From NCBI RefSeq assembly GCF_009905375.1, contig NC_133653.1, positions 70,070,920 through 70,134,919 of the forward strand: a DNA stretch of 64,000 nucleotides, read 5' to 3'. Position 1 is the first letter of the stretch. Each line of letters starts with the position of its first letter. The notes under the pieces are model-generated. The model was not told the DNA's origin and searched no databases. It saw only the letters and a list, made by a program, of their open reading frames with translations. Below, in pieces: positions 45,124 through 56,372 of this stretch. The position numbers and the translations under genes are program-made. Source of the stretch: Apium graveolens (taxonomy: Eukaryota > Streptophyta > Magnoliopsida > Apiales > Apiaceae).

Positions 45124-48100
45124 TGTAACGGCCTCAACCCCGGGTTAGGAGTTGACGTTACTAACAAAATGAAACTGTAATTATAAGACAACTACTTACT
45201 TTATTTCAATATAAACAACTCTTCCACAAGACCTTTTCCAGGCTCAAGTATAACTTAGGTTACACACTTATTACAAACCATCTTATTAAAAACAATCTGC
45301 CATCTGTGACTATTATTCTATAGCAACTCACAGACCACACTTCCCAGACACCACCTATTCAGAGAAGCTCGACACAGGAGAAGTTGGAAATTGGCCCTTA
45401 GCAAAACAGCAACATCCCCTAAGCATCTGCAATGCGAAAATATACAAACACATTTGCAAGAGTGAGCGATCAACCGCTCAGCAGTACCACTATATGATTA
45501 CTAACTAAAACAGTTTATAATAAACAATTGTAGGAACAGAAATTACAACTTGATAGTGAAAAACAAGTAAAATAAGTGTAAATAGATAAAAACCGATAAA
45601 CTGTTAAAACTGGATCCTTAATAGCTAGCATGCTCTCTAAACATTTTATTAATAGTGCTGTGTAAATAGTAGGATTAAATTTAGCATGCTACTTACATTT
45701 CCAAATCATTTGTCCCATCGCAGGACCTATAAAACTAATTGTTCCTTTACGGGAACCATAAAACTTGTCCCTTTCCGGGAATCTCAAAATCGCTTGCTCA
45801 GATATACATGCATTGGATGATTCCTGGTGAGACAGCTGATCAGGCTATCATATGAAACTTGTTCCGGAACTCAGAGACTAGCTAGGTCTCTGTCACACTG
45901 GGCTGGTGGTTATAATAGGGTGCGCAACCACTTCGCCTCTTACGTTAACTTCCAGACCGTTACGGGCCTTCTGCGCACACTCATCCAATTATCTGATCAT
46001 TTTTATCCAGTTTTCCAAATCACTTACCTATCTCTTGTAAAAACAATTATAACACAGCGCATTTTCCCAAAACATTTCCATTTTGTTCAAAGCTTAGAGA
46101 TAGGTATTTTCAGAAGTTACTTTTTCCCCAAAACACAAGTTAATAAAATAATTTGAAACCCAGGGGATACGTAACTTAAATAATTCTGTTCCAGTACGAG
46201 AATAAAACAACATTATATTCATATATACTGAACCATAAAGATATGGTCAGGGGTACTTGCCTTAATACGCTTTAACACTAATTTCTGACTGGCTTTGCAC
46301 TGACCGTGATGCTAAGGATTTCAACTGGAACCTACAGAAACTAAAATACCCTAAATTAGACGTATGAATATGCTTGACTATCCTCGCTAAAAATCTACCC
46401 TTACATTAACAGACCCGACTCGTCACATTCTCAATATAATAATGCACGTATCAATTAGGGTTCACGTCTTCAAAAGCCGGGTCAGTGTTCATTTTCGTAA
46501 TATAGGTATATTTGTCCTTTTACGAAATTAGGGTTACCGGTTTCGAAAAGTATTCCATCATAACACATAATCAGGTTTTGTACAAAATAGTTACATATAA
46601 TCGATCGACGTTCCGATAGCCATTGGGTACGTCCTCGTATTTCCGTAATTAAATTTTCTCGGAAATCGGGCAGCACCTCCTTTGATTATCAGCTAACCCG
46701 TCGAACATCCCGACGTCAAAACAATCACAACCACAATCAACCGCAATTAAAACCCAACCACTGATTTCAGTCATCAATATCAGTCCAAAATTCTCAGATA
46801 CCAATTAAATACACTTATTAATTATTAGCCGCGTTTTTATGTTTTAATCGTATTTTTTTTTCTCAATTCGCACCTTAAATCGTATTTTGTATTTTAGAAT
46901 GTAGGACTCAGATCGAATCATCATAGTCCACCGTCGGCTCGCCGAAGCTCATCACCGACGGCGATAAAATTTACGGGTTCCCATAAATATCGGGCATCCT
47001 ACGTAAATTCCATCAATTAATAATATAATTCTCGTACCAAAATTATTTTATTTCACGAATCAATCAAATAATTTTTTTTCCTGCAAAGAGAAATTTAAAC
47101 AATAAAATTGTAATTAGCACCGTTCGAACTAAGGCAACACAGGGCATTAAAACCAGCTGCGTGAAGAACACGCGCCCATCACCCAGCCGGAAAACAACCC
47201 GGCGGCGTCAGAGCAAAATCAGAATCGGAGAACACAATACACACAAATACAAACACACACACGCACGGTAAACATACACACACTTGCACAACAGCCACAT
47301 AAACAGGGAAGAAGAATGGAAATCGAGAAAGAGGAAAGAGGAAGAGAGGGAGACGGGAGAAAAACGGAGAGGGAAGGAACAAACTGATGGTGGTGGTAGA
47401 GAAAACGGCAGCGACGGCCGGGAAACAGGGGCCCGAAAAATGAGACCGCGAACAGGGATCGAAAGGAATAGAGGAGAGGAAGAGATTTGCGTGAGAGAGA
47501 AAACAATTGAGAGATTGAATGGCATCAGTAGAGCTAATGAACTGAGGAGGAGATCGGGTTAAACCCGATTAACAAACCCTTGCCCCCTATTTGCTGTTTG
47601 TTTGTGTGTTTTTTTTTTCGTTTATAAATCCCGCAACAAAAGTATTATCCGACCCGCAAATGAGTTTAACGATATACACGACTAATATAATCTGAAATAA
47701 ATCCCAACTAGAATTTTGAAATTTCCGAACTAACTAAAGCTAGTTAAATAAAATTTTCGTAAGTTTTAAAATAATTATTACAATGGAGTTTATTCCCGCT
47801 TTTATCTATTAAATGAAATCAGAAAATCATTTAAAGATAAATAAACAATAATATATTAATTTCTAAATTTCATAAATTCCTAAAAATAATAAATAACATT
47901 ATAAAGCGATAAAAATAATTTTAGAGACAACTCAAATATTTATGAAAATAAATCTTGAATATAACCACTTTTAACCATAAAACAAATAACACAACGCCAC
48001 AACTAATTACACCAACGATCCTCGAACACCCATAATCACACATAATTAATAAAATATTAACAAAAAGAATATTCAACTGACAGATCCCATACACATAACT

Positions 48101-48158
48101 TATTTAATTATTTAATAATTACACATTTAAATATTACAAAAATGTACGAGTCATTATA
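45124..48158 (-). repeat. 3' LTR of D
   Basis: A 3035-bp LTR. About 16 substitutions or small indels separate it from 53328-56367 by eye. It contains the 21-nt hairpin (45872-45892) and a purine-rich block at about 47310-47530 (CT-rich in sense), source of several spurious open frames. In sense it starts TATAATGAC, where the partner has TATAACGAC. Confidence 0.93.
45872..45892 (-). repeat. Conserved 21-nt hairpin in the LTR of D
   Basis: In sense it is identical to the hairpin at 4135-4155 of A (arms CAGAGAC/GTCTCTG, loop CTAGCTA). The partner copy is 54076-54096. Confidence 0.8.
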
Positions 48159-48174
48159 TTCTTTCCCCCTTAAA
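48159..48174 (-). other. Polypurine tract of D
   Basis: Sense TTTAAGGGGGAAAGAA runs up to the LTR start TATAATGAC. It resembles the tract of A. Confidence 0.85.
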
Positions 48175-48198
48175 AAATTTATGTCCTCAGAATTTGAT

Positions 48199-49584
48199 CT
48201 AATTAAACAAATGAGGATGTTTGTCAAGCATATCTGACTCTAATTCCCAAGTGGACTCTTCTACTCGAGGATTCCGCCACAGTACTTTAACTATAGGAAT
48301 AGACTTATTTCTAAGAACTCGCTCTTTACGATCTAGGATCTGGATCGGCCGTTCCTCGTAGGATAAATTTGGTTGAAGATCGATTGGTTCATATTCAATA
48401 ACTTGATTTGAATCAGGGATATAACGCTTCAGCATGGACACATGGAATACATTGTGGATATGTTGTAATTGCGGTGGCAATGCCAACTCATAGGCAACCT
48501 TACCAACTTTCCTCAGTATTTCAAAAGGTGCAATATATCTAGGACTTAACTTACCTTTTTGTCCAAATCTAACCAATCCTTTCCAGGGCGACACTTTTAG
48601 CAATATCAACGATCCTATTTCCATCTCCACGTCTTTTCGATGAAGGTCTGCGTTCTTTTTCTGTCTATCTTGAGCTGCTTCTAACCTTTTTCGAATCAAT
48701 ATAATTGCATCCTTAGTCTGTTGAACCAATTCAGGGCCTAATAATTTCTTTTCTCCTACTTCATCCCAATAAAGAGGGGACCTACACTTACGTCCATACA
48801 GGGCTTCGTAGGGCGGCATTCTTATACTGGCATGATAACTGTTATTATAAGAGAACTCAATCAGGGGCAAGTGTTCGTCCCAATTTCCTTTAAAATCCAA
48901 AGCACAAACCCTTAACATGTCTTCTATCGTCTGAATGGTTCTTTCACTTTTGCCATCTGTCTGGGGATGATAGGCGGTACTCATTTTCAATTTAGTCCCT
49001 AAACACTCCTGAAATTTCGTCCAAAATCTGGAATTAAATCTTGGATCTCGATCCGATACGATTGAAACAGGAACTCCATGCTTGGTAACAATTTCATCCA
49101 AATATAATTTAACTAGCCTGTCCAAAGAATACTTTTCATTGATCGGGAGAAAATGTGCAGACTTGGTCAATCTATCAATAATTACCCAAATTGCATCATG
49201 GTTCGATTTCGTCTTTGGTAGTCCTACTACAAAATCCATCGCGAGTTCTTCCCATTTCCACTGTGGAACATCCAACGGTTGTAACAATCCACTTGGTCTT
49301 TGATGTTCCGCCTTCACTGTCTGGCATACATGGCATTTGTTAACCCAACTTGCAATTTCCTTTTTCATTCCTGGCCACCAAAAGTGCATCTTCAAATCTT
49401 GATACATTTTAGTGCTTCCCGGGTGAATGGAAAACTTGGAATTATGAGCTTCCCGCAATATCGCATTCCTTAGTTCAGTTACATTGGGAACCCATATCCT
49501 CGAGGAAAACCTATACATACCCTTGTTATCCTTTTGTGTGCAGAGTTCTTCTCCAGTTAAACTATCTAACTCTCGATCCATCAT
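48199..49584 (-). CDS. Integrase and chromodomain of D (open segment)
   Basis: 461 codons in the same frame after the TAG. The HHCC finger spans HSKF...CHVCQTVKAEH. The DDE core has MDFVVGLP, VSDRDPRFNSRFW and [14 protein letters not shown], all three acidic residues present. A chromodomain with [18 protein letters not shown] closes the protein. A fusion to the upstream part would require readthrough of the TAG. Confidence 0.9.
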   Translation of the reverse strand: MMDRELDSLTGEELCTQKDNKGMYRFSSRIWVPNVTELRNAILREAHNSKFSIHPGSTKMYQDLKMHFWWPGMKKEIASWVNKCHVCQTVKAEHQRPSGLLQPLDVPQWKWEELAMDFVVGLPKTKSNHDAIWVIIDRLTKSAHFLPINEKYSLDRLVKLYLDEIVTKHGVPVSIVSDRDPRFNSRFWTKFQECLGTKLKMSTAYHPQTDGKSERTIQTIEDMLRVCALDFKGNWDEHLPLIEFSYNNSYHASIRMPPYEALYGRKCRSPLYWDEVGEKKLLGPELVQQTKDAIILIRKRLEAAQDRQKKNADLHRKDVEMEIGSLILLKVSPWKGLVRFGQKGKLSPRYIAPFEILRKVGKVAYELALPPQLQHIHNVFHVSMLKRYIPDSNQVIEYEPIDLQPNLSYEERPIQILDRKERVLRNKSIPIVKVLWRNPRVEESTWELESDMLDKHPHLFN

Positions 49585-49590
49585 TTCTTC

Positions 49591-52500
49591 CTAACACTTC
49601 TGGATCTTGTCCATCAATTCTGGCCGAAAAGTGATCTCATACAATTGTCCTTGATTTTCGTCTGTTACTCGAACCTCAATTTCCAGCTTCTCCAATTCTC
49701 TGGCGAGGTCCTCGGAAATTTTGATTGCATTCAATCTTTCCTTCCTGCTTAGGGCATCTGCCACTACGTTGGCCTTGCCTGGGTGGTAATTAATAGAACA
49801 ATCGTAATTCTTAATCAGTTCTAGCCATCTCCGTTGTCGCATGTTTAGATCCTTCTGAGTGAATATATACTTTAAACTTTTGTGATCTGTATAAATTTCG
49901 CATTTTTCTCCGTATAAGTAATGTCTCCACAGCTTCAACGCGAACACGATTGCGGCTAATTCCAAATCATGCACTGGATACTTTTGCTCATGAGGCTTTA
50001 ACTGTCTGGAAGCGTAGACAATGACTTTATCATGTTGCATTAATACACAACCCAAACCTTTCAAGGAAGCGTCACTATAGATCACGAAGTTTCCTGTCTC
50101 ATCTGGCAATGCTAATACTGGAGCTGTTACTAACCTCTTTTTCAATTCTTGGAAGCTTTCCTCGCACTTCTCTGTCCAATTAAACTTCTCATTCTTCCGG
50201 GTCAACTTGGTCAATGGAGTTGCAATCTTGGCGAAATCCTTTACAAATCTTCGATAATAACCTGCTAACCCAAGAAAGCTTCTGACTTCTGTTGGAGTCT
50301 TTGGTTGTTCCCACTTGGATACAGCTTCAATCTTTACGGGATCCACTTTAATGCCATCTTTTCCTACTACGTGACCTAAGAATTGAACTTCCTCCAACCA
50401 AAATTCGCACTTTGAAAACTTTGCATACAACTGCTTCTCTCTAAGTCTTTGCAGGGAAATCTTCAAATGATTAACATGATCTTCTCTAGTCTTCGAATAA
50501 ATGAGGATGTCATCAATAAATACAATCACAAACTTATCCAAGTATTCTTTATACACTCGATTCATTAAATCCATGAAGGCAGCTGGTGCATTGGTCAATC
50601 CAAACGACATTACTAAGAACTCATAATGTCCGTATCGGGTCCTGAATGCAGTCTTTGGTATGTCTTCAGGTTTAATCTTTAACTGATGGTAGCCTGATCT
50701 CAAGTCAATCTTTGAGAAACAACACGCTCCCTTAAGTTGGTCAAACAGGTCATCTATCCTTGGCAGGGGATACTTATTTTTAATGGTTAACTTGTTTAAT
50801 TCCCGATAATCAATACACAATCTCATACTTCCATCCTTCTTCTTTACGAATAACACTGGAGCACCCCACGGGGATACACTTGGCCTAATCATGCCTTTGT
50901 CCAATAATTCCTGGAGTTGCTTAGCTAGTTCTTTCATTTCCACTGGAGCCATGCGATAGGGTGCCTTTGAAACTGGTTCTGCTCCGGGAACTAAATCTAT
51001 GGAAAACTCAATTTCATGATCTGGTGGCAATCCGGGCAATTCATTTGGAAAAACGTCTGGGAATTCCTTTACTATTGGAATCTTATCTAAATCAAGTACT
51101 TCTTTCTCCACGTCCACCACATGTGCTAAGTAAGCTTCACATCCTTGTCTTAACAATTTCTTCGTCTGGAGTATCGAGAGAAATTTCTTTTCTTGCCTTT
51201 GTCCTTGATAAGTCACCTTAATATTATCCTCAGTAACCATCAAAATTTTCTTCTTCTTACAATCAATGTTAGCCTTATATTGGGACAACCAATCCATTCC
51301 CAAAATCACGTCAAACTCTTCTAGCTCGAAGGGTATTAGATCAGCCGAAAAAGAGTATCCGTGGATTTTCAATTGACACTTAGGGTAAAACTGACTCACT
51401 GAAACTCTATCCTGATTGGCTACTTCTATAGTCAAAGGTTCAACCAAATCTTCTAACAATAAGTCCATCTTAACCACACAATTCTTTGATATAAAAGACT
51501 TAGATGCTCCTGAATCAAATAAAACTTTAACAGGTACGGAGTTGAGAGAGAGCGTACCTGCCACTACGTCCGAGTCCTGAGCATTCGACTTTTTTGTCAT
51601 TTTGAAAGTTCTGGCTTTAGCTGTGCTGGATGCCGGTCCTTGAGATGCAGTACCTTGAGTAGCTGCCTTACAATACCGAGCAACATGTCCCACCTTCCCA
51701 CAGTTGTAGCAAGTAACTGCGGGTTTCTCTATATTACATTCAGATGCGTAATGACCCTTTTGATGACATTTGAAGCACTGAACATCCCTTTTACACGGGC
51801 CACTATGTCTCTTCCCACATACCTTACAATCTCTTACGGAATTTGATGACTGAGCTGGAGTGGAGGCAACTGAGGTGGTAGCAGGCCTAACCTGAGAAAA
51901 ATTCTGTCTTCTAAATCTTTTATTTCTGTTCTGGCCAAACCTCTTCTGAAACCTCTGACCGGATCCCCCTGGATTCGTTTCACCAGTGATGCTTTCAGAT
52001 TTCCGCTTCTTATCGCCCTTTTCCTTGGCAGCCAACTTCTGGTCACTTTCAATTACCAGCGCGGCCTGAACTACGGAGGGATATGTCTTGAGCTGCAAGG
52101 CTACAACCCCACTACGAATTTCTGGCTTCAGTCCCTGCTGAAACCTCTTTGCTTTCTGAGCTTCAGTATTCACATACACAGGCACCAATCGGGCCAATTC
52201 CGTAAACTTTGCCTCATACTCGGCCACACTCTTTTCATCCTGCTTCAATTCCAAAAACTCAACTTCTAACTGGTTCTGCAAATAGTCCGGAAAATATTTT
52301 TCCAAAAACAACTCTATAAACCTGGCCCACAAGACAGGGCCTTCTCCTTTCACGGCACGGGTGGATTCCCACCAATAATTCGCTTCACCCTTGAGAAAAT
52401 AGCTCGCATAGTCTGATCTAAGATTATCACTTACTTGCGTAAGGGTGAAAGCTTTCTCTATTTCCTTTAGCCAAATCCTAGCAGCAACTGGGTCCACCTC

Positions 52501-52809
52501 GCCCTTAAATTCTGGAGGCTTTACCGACTGAAAAGATTTAAAACTCACAGTTTGGTTCACTTCTCTTTGCTGAGGTTGCTGCTGAAGCTGCAGCTGTTGT
52601 TGTTGAATTTGTTGTTGCTGCTGCTGTATGAACTGCTGCTGTTGTTGCTGTTGTTGTAGAAATAGCTGCTGCTGCTGCTGAAATTGTTCTTGCTGCTGAG
52701 CCATTTGACTAGACTGTTGGCGCAGTAAATCTAGAAACTCACCCATAACTGGGCCCCCTTCAGAAGCTCTGCTAGAGGAATTGGGTAGGATATTCTTCTT
52801 GGGCGGCAT
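49591..52809 (-). CDS. Gag, protease, RT and RNase H of D (open segment)
   Basis: About 1072 codons, the longest open frame in the window. It holds all domains up to RNase H, with catalytic residues in place: DSGA protease, FIDD RT, and the [13 protein letters not shown] and [12 protein letters not shown]ase H blocks. If translated it would give a complete Gag-PR-RT-RH product lacking integrase. Confidence 0.92.
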   Translation of the reverse strand: MPPKKNILPNSSSRASEGGPVMGEFLDLLRQQSSQMAQQQEQFQQQQQLFLQQQQQQQQFIQQQQQQIQQQQLQLQQQPQQREVNQTVSFKSFQSVKPPEFKGEVDPVAARIWLKEIEKAFTLTQVSDNLRSDYASYFLKGEANYWWESTRAVKGEGPVLWARFIELFLEKYFPDYLQNQLEVEFLELKQDEKSVAEYEAKFTELARLVPVYVNTEAQKAKRFQQGLKPEIRSGVVALQLKTYPSVVQAALVIESDQKLAAKEKGDKKRKSESITGETNPGGSGQRFQKRFGQNRNKRFRRQNFSQVRPATTSVASTPAQSSNSVRDCKVCGKRHSGPCKRDVQCFKCHQKGHYASECNIEKPAVTCYNCGKVGHVARYCKAATQGTASQGPASSTAKARTFKMTKKSNAQDSDVVAGTLSLNSVPVKVLFDSGASKSFISKNCVVKMDLLLEDLVEPLTIEVANQDRVSVSQFYPKCQLKIHGYSFSADLIPFELEEFDVILGMDWLSQYKANIDCKKKKILMVTEDNIKVTYQGQRQEKKFLSILQTKKLLRQGCEAYLAHVVDVEKEVLDLDKIPIVKEFPDVFPNELPGLPPDHEIEFSIDLVPGAEPVSKAPYRMAPVEMKELAKQLQELLDKGMIRPSVSPWGAPVLFVKKKDGSMRLCIDYRELNKLTIKNKYPLPRIDDLFDQLKGACCFSKIDLRSGYHQLKIKPEDIPKTAFRTRYGHYEFLVMSFGLTNAPAAFMDLMNRVYKEYLDKFVIVFIDDILIYSKTREDHVNHLKISLQRLREKQLYAKFSKCEFWLEEVQFLGHVVGKDGIKVDPVKIEAVSKWEQPKTPTEVRSFLGLAGYYRRFVKDFAKIATPLTKLTRKNEKFNWTEKCEESFQELKKRLVTAPVLALPDETGNFVIYSDASLKGLGCVLMQHDKVIVYASRQLKPHEQKYPVHDLELAAIVFALKLWRHYLYGEKCEIYTDHKSLKYIFTQKDLNMRQRRWLELIKNYDCSINYHPGKANVVADALSRKERLNAIKISEDLARELEKLEIEVRVTDENQGQLYEITFRPELMDKIQKC

Positions 52810-53312
52810 TCTCCTGAAATATAGCAAATGATTTTAGTTTAAAAGAATTGCCCCCGGGTAGCAACATTTTCATGTGCCAAGAGAATACTGCCGCAATAAA
52901 ATATTCCCACCCTCATTGAGTTGGGGTCCGACTGTAATGAGTGGCTAGATTTAACAAAATCAGCAACAATTGCAACAATAAAATAACAACAGTAATAACA
53001 ACACGACACTATCAGCATGCAACAACACCTGTAATATAACACTAACTAAATTCACATGGTCGAATTCGTTCTCGTGGAAAACTATCTAGGAATCCTTATT
53101 GGCTACTACCAATGGTACATATACCAGGGAAAACACACTAAAGATTAGGGCAGTTCCAAAATCCTCAAAATATGCCAGGGTTACGCCTTCGAACCCTCAA
53201 CTAGACTCTTAAACTTGCTCCTTTAAATGTGAGTTGCTGATTCACTCCCTATATACCAATATTACCCCTTTCTGACTCTACTCCTAACCTAAATCAGGGA
53301 CTCAAACCTGTA
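52810..53312 (-). other. Leader of D between primer site and gag
   Basis: About 500 bp without a convincing ORF, unlike A and C, which have an open frame here. The minus-strand frame at 53042-52839 is Cys/Tyr-rich from CAACAAT-type repeats and is not credible. Confidence 0.6.
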
Positions 53313-53325
53313 GCTCTGATACCAA
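53313..53325 (-). other. Primer binding site of D
   Basis: Sense TTGGTATCAGAGC lies two bases inside the 5' LTR and is identical to the site of A. Confidence 0.9.
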
Positions 53326-53327
53326 CC

Positions 53328-56300
53328 TGTAACGGCCTCAACCCCGGGTTAGGAGTTGACGTTACTAACAAAATGAAACTGTAATTATAAGACAACTACT
53401 TACTTTATTTCAATATAAACAACTCTTCCACAAGACCTTTTCCAGGCTCAAGTATAACTTAGGTTACACATTTATTACAAACCATCTTATTAAAAACAAT
53501 CTGCCATCTGTGACTATTATTCTATAGCAACTCACAGACCACACTTCCCAGACACCACCTATTCAGAGAAGCTCGACACAGGAGAAGTTGGAAACTGGCC
53601 CTTAGCAAAACAGCAACATCCCCTAAGCATCTGCAATGCGAAAATATACAAACACATTTGCAAGAGTGAGCGATCAACCGCTCAGCAGTACCACTATATG
53701 ATTACTAACTAAAACAGTTTATAATAAACAATTGTAGGAACAGAAATTACAACTTGATAGTGAAAAACAAGTAAAATAAGTGTAAATAGATAAAAACCGA
53801 TAAACTGTTAAAACTGGATCCTTAATAGCTAGCATGCTCTCTAAACATTTTATTAATAGTGCTGTGTAAATAGTAGGATTAAATTTAGCATGCTACTTAC
53901 ATTTCCAAATCATTTGTCCCATCGCAGGACCTATAAAACTAATTGTTCCTTTACGGGAACCATAAAACTTGTCCCTTTCCGGGAATCTCAAAATCGCTTG
54001 CTCAGATATACATGCATTGGATGATTCCTGGTGAGACAGCTGATCAGGCTATCATATGAAACTTGTTCCGGAACTCAGAGACTAGCTAGGTCTCTGTCAC
54101 ACTGGGCTGGTGGTTATAATAGGGTGCGCAACCACTTCGCCTCTTACGTTAACTTCCAGACCGTTACGGGCCTTCTGCGCACACTCATCCAATTATCTGA
54201 TCATTTTTATCCAGTTTTCCAAATCACTTACCTATCTCTTGTCAAAACAATTATAACACAGCGCATTTTCCCAAAACATTTCCATTTTGTTCAAAGCTTA
54301 GAGATAGGTATTTTCAGAAGTTACTTTTTCCCCAAAACACAAGTTAATAAAATAATTTGAAACCCAGGGGATACGTAACTTAAATAATTCTGTTCCAGTA
54401 CGAGAATAAAACAACATTATATTCATATATACTGAACCATAAAGATATGGTCAGGGGTACTTGCCTTAATATGCTTTAACACTAATTTCTGACTGGCTTT
54501 GCACTGACCGTGATGCTAAGGATTTCAACTGGAACCTACAGAAACTAAAATACCCTAAATTAGACGTATGAATATGCTTGACTATCCTCGCTAAAAATCT
54601 ACCCTTACATTAACAAACCCGACTCGTAACATTCTCAATATAATAATACATGTATCAATTAGGGTTCACGTCTTCAAAAGCCGGTTCAGTGTTCATTTTC
54701 GTAATATAGGTATATTTGTCCTTTTACGAAATTAGGGTTACCGGTTTCGAAAAGTATTCCATCATAACACATAATCAGGTTTTGTACAAAATAGTTACAT
54801 ATAATCGATCGACGTTCCGATAGCCATTGGGTACGTCCTCGTATTTCCGTAATTAAATTTTCTCGGAAATCGGGCAGCACCTCCTTTGATTAGCAGCTAA
54901 CCCGTCGAACATCCCGACGTCAAAACAATCACAACCACAATCAACCGCAATTAAAACCCAACCACTGATTTCAGTCATCAATATCAGTCCAAAATTCTCA
55001 GATACCAATTAAATACACTTATTAATTATTAGCCGTGTTTTTATGTTTTAATCGTATTTTTTTTTCTCAATTCGCACCTTAAATCGTATTTTGTATTTTA
55101 GAATGTAGGACTCAGATCGAATCATCATAGTCCACCGTCGGCTCGCCGAAGCTCATCACCGACGGCGATAAAATTTACGGGTTCCCATAAATATCGGGCA
55201 TCCTACGTAAATTCCATCAATTAATAATATAATTCTCGTACGAAAATTATTTTATTTCACGAATCAATCAAATAATTTTTTTTTCCTGCAAAGAGAAATT
55301 TAAACAATAAAATTGTAATTAGCACCGTTCGAACTAAGGCAACACAGGGCATTAAAACCAGCTGCGTGAAGAACACGCGCCCATCACCCAGCCGGAAAAC
55401 AACCCGGCGGCGTCAGAGCAAAATCAGAATCGGAGAACACAATACACACATATACAAACACACACACGCACGGTAAACATACACACACTTGCACAACAGC
55501 CACATAAACAGGGAAGAAGAATGGAAATCGAGAAAGAGGAAAGAGGAAGAGAGGGAGACGGGAGAAAAACGGAGAGGGAAGGAACAAACTGATGGTGGTG
55601 GTAGAGAAAACGGCAGCGACGGCCGGGAAACAGGGGCCCGAAAAATGAGACCGCGAACAGGGATCGAAAGGAATAGAGGAGAGGAAGAGATTTGCGTGAG
55701 AGAGAAAACAATTGAGAGATTGAATGGCATCAGTAGAGCTAATGAACTGAGGAGGAGATCGGGTTAAACCCGATTAACAAACCCTTGCCCCCTATTTGCT
55801 GTTTGTTTGTGTGTGTTTTTTTTTTTTCGTTTATAAATCCCGCAACAAAAGTATTATCCGACCCGCAAATGAGTTTAACGATATACACGACTAATATAAT
55901 CTGAAATAAATCCCAACTAGAATTTTGAAATTTCCGAACTAACTAAAGCTAGTTAAATAAAATTTTCGTAAGTTTTAAAATAATTATTACAATGGAGTTT
56001 ATTCCCGCTTTTATCTATTAAATGAAATCAGAAAATCATTTAAAGATAAATAAACAATAATATATCAATTTCTAAATTTCATAAATTCCTAAAAATAATA
56101 AATAACATTATAAAGCGATAAAAATAATTTTAGAGACAACTCAAATATTTATGAAAATAAATCTTGAATATAACCACTTTTAACCATAAAACAAATAACA
56201 CAACGCCACAACTAATTACACCAACGATCCTCGAACACCCATAATCACACATAATTAATAAAATATTAACAAAAAGAATATTCAACTGACAGATCCCATA

Positions 56301-56367
56301 CACATAACTTATTTAATTATTTAATAATTACACATTTAAATATTACAAAAATGTACGAGTCGTTATA
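53328..56367 (-). repeat. 5' LTR of D
   Basis: A 3040-bp LTR, close to identical to 45124-48158. It includes the hairpin at 54076-54096. Differences include a longer T tract near 55815-55828 and C/T changes such as the CpG next to the terminus (56361-56362). Confidence 0.93.
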
Positions 56368-56372
56368 GTAAC
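56368..56372. repeat. Target site duplication of D, right copy (GTAAC)
   Basis: A perfect repeat of 45119-45123. The uninterrupted site GTAACAAAATC is visible in the other LTR of C at about 35648. Confidence 0.92.

Larger units (their letters stand above)
48199..52809 (-). pseudogene. gag-pol polyprotein of D, one in-frame stop
   Basis: The start is ATG 52809 (MPPKKNIL); an upstream reading at 52827 begins at a non-ATG codon. Domains in order: Gln-rich stretch (about 52700-52570), Gag (about 52510-52200), Cys-rich boxes with two CCHC knuckles (about 51830-51670), protease with [11 protein letters not shown] (about 51520), RT with FIDD at 50509-50520, RNase H (about 50110-49800), integrase finger (about 49470-49310), DDE core with intact D, D and E, chromodomain (about 48330-48202). 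TAG at 49591-49593 between RNase H and integrase replaces a Gln codon seen in C. Everything else is open and key catalytic residues are present. Confidence 0.92.
45124..56367 (-). mobile_element. Element D: near-intact Tekay-like Gypsy, sister of A
   Basis: An 11.2-kb element on the minus strand in the 5' LTR of C, flanked by a perfect duplication GTAAC (45119-45123 and 56368-56372). LTRs of 3.03-3.04 kb start TATAAYGACTCG and end GGCCGTTACA in sense, so the termini are TA...CA as in A. Primer site at 53313-53325, purine tract at 48159-48174. gag-pol is one 1536-codon frame broken only by a single TAG. It is the best-preserved element here. Its LTR tail and polyprotein are close to A, making A and D members of one family. 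Confidence 0.94.

Noticed and set aside
45827..46156. 109-codon frame repeated at 54031-54360
   Set aside because: It lies in the D LTRs, antisense to the element, and contains the hairpin motif; not a plausible gene.
47179..47562. Open frames on both strands, repeated at 55384-55767
   Set aside because: They lie in the purine/pyrimidine block of the D LTRs. Repetition is explained by LTR identity, not by gene conservation.
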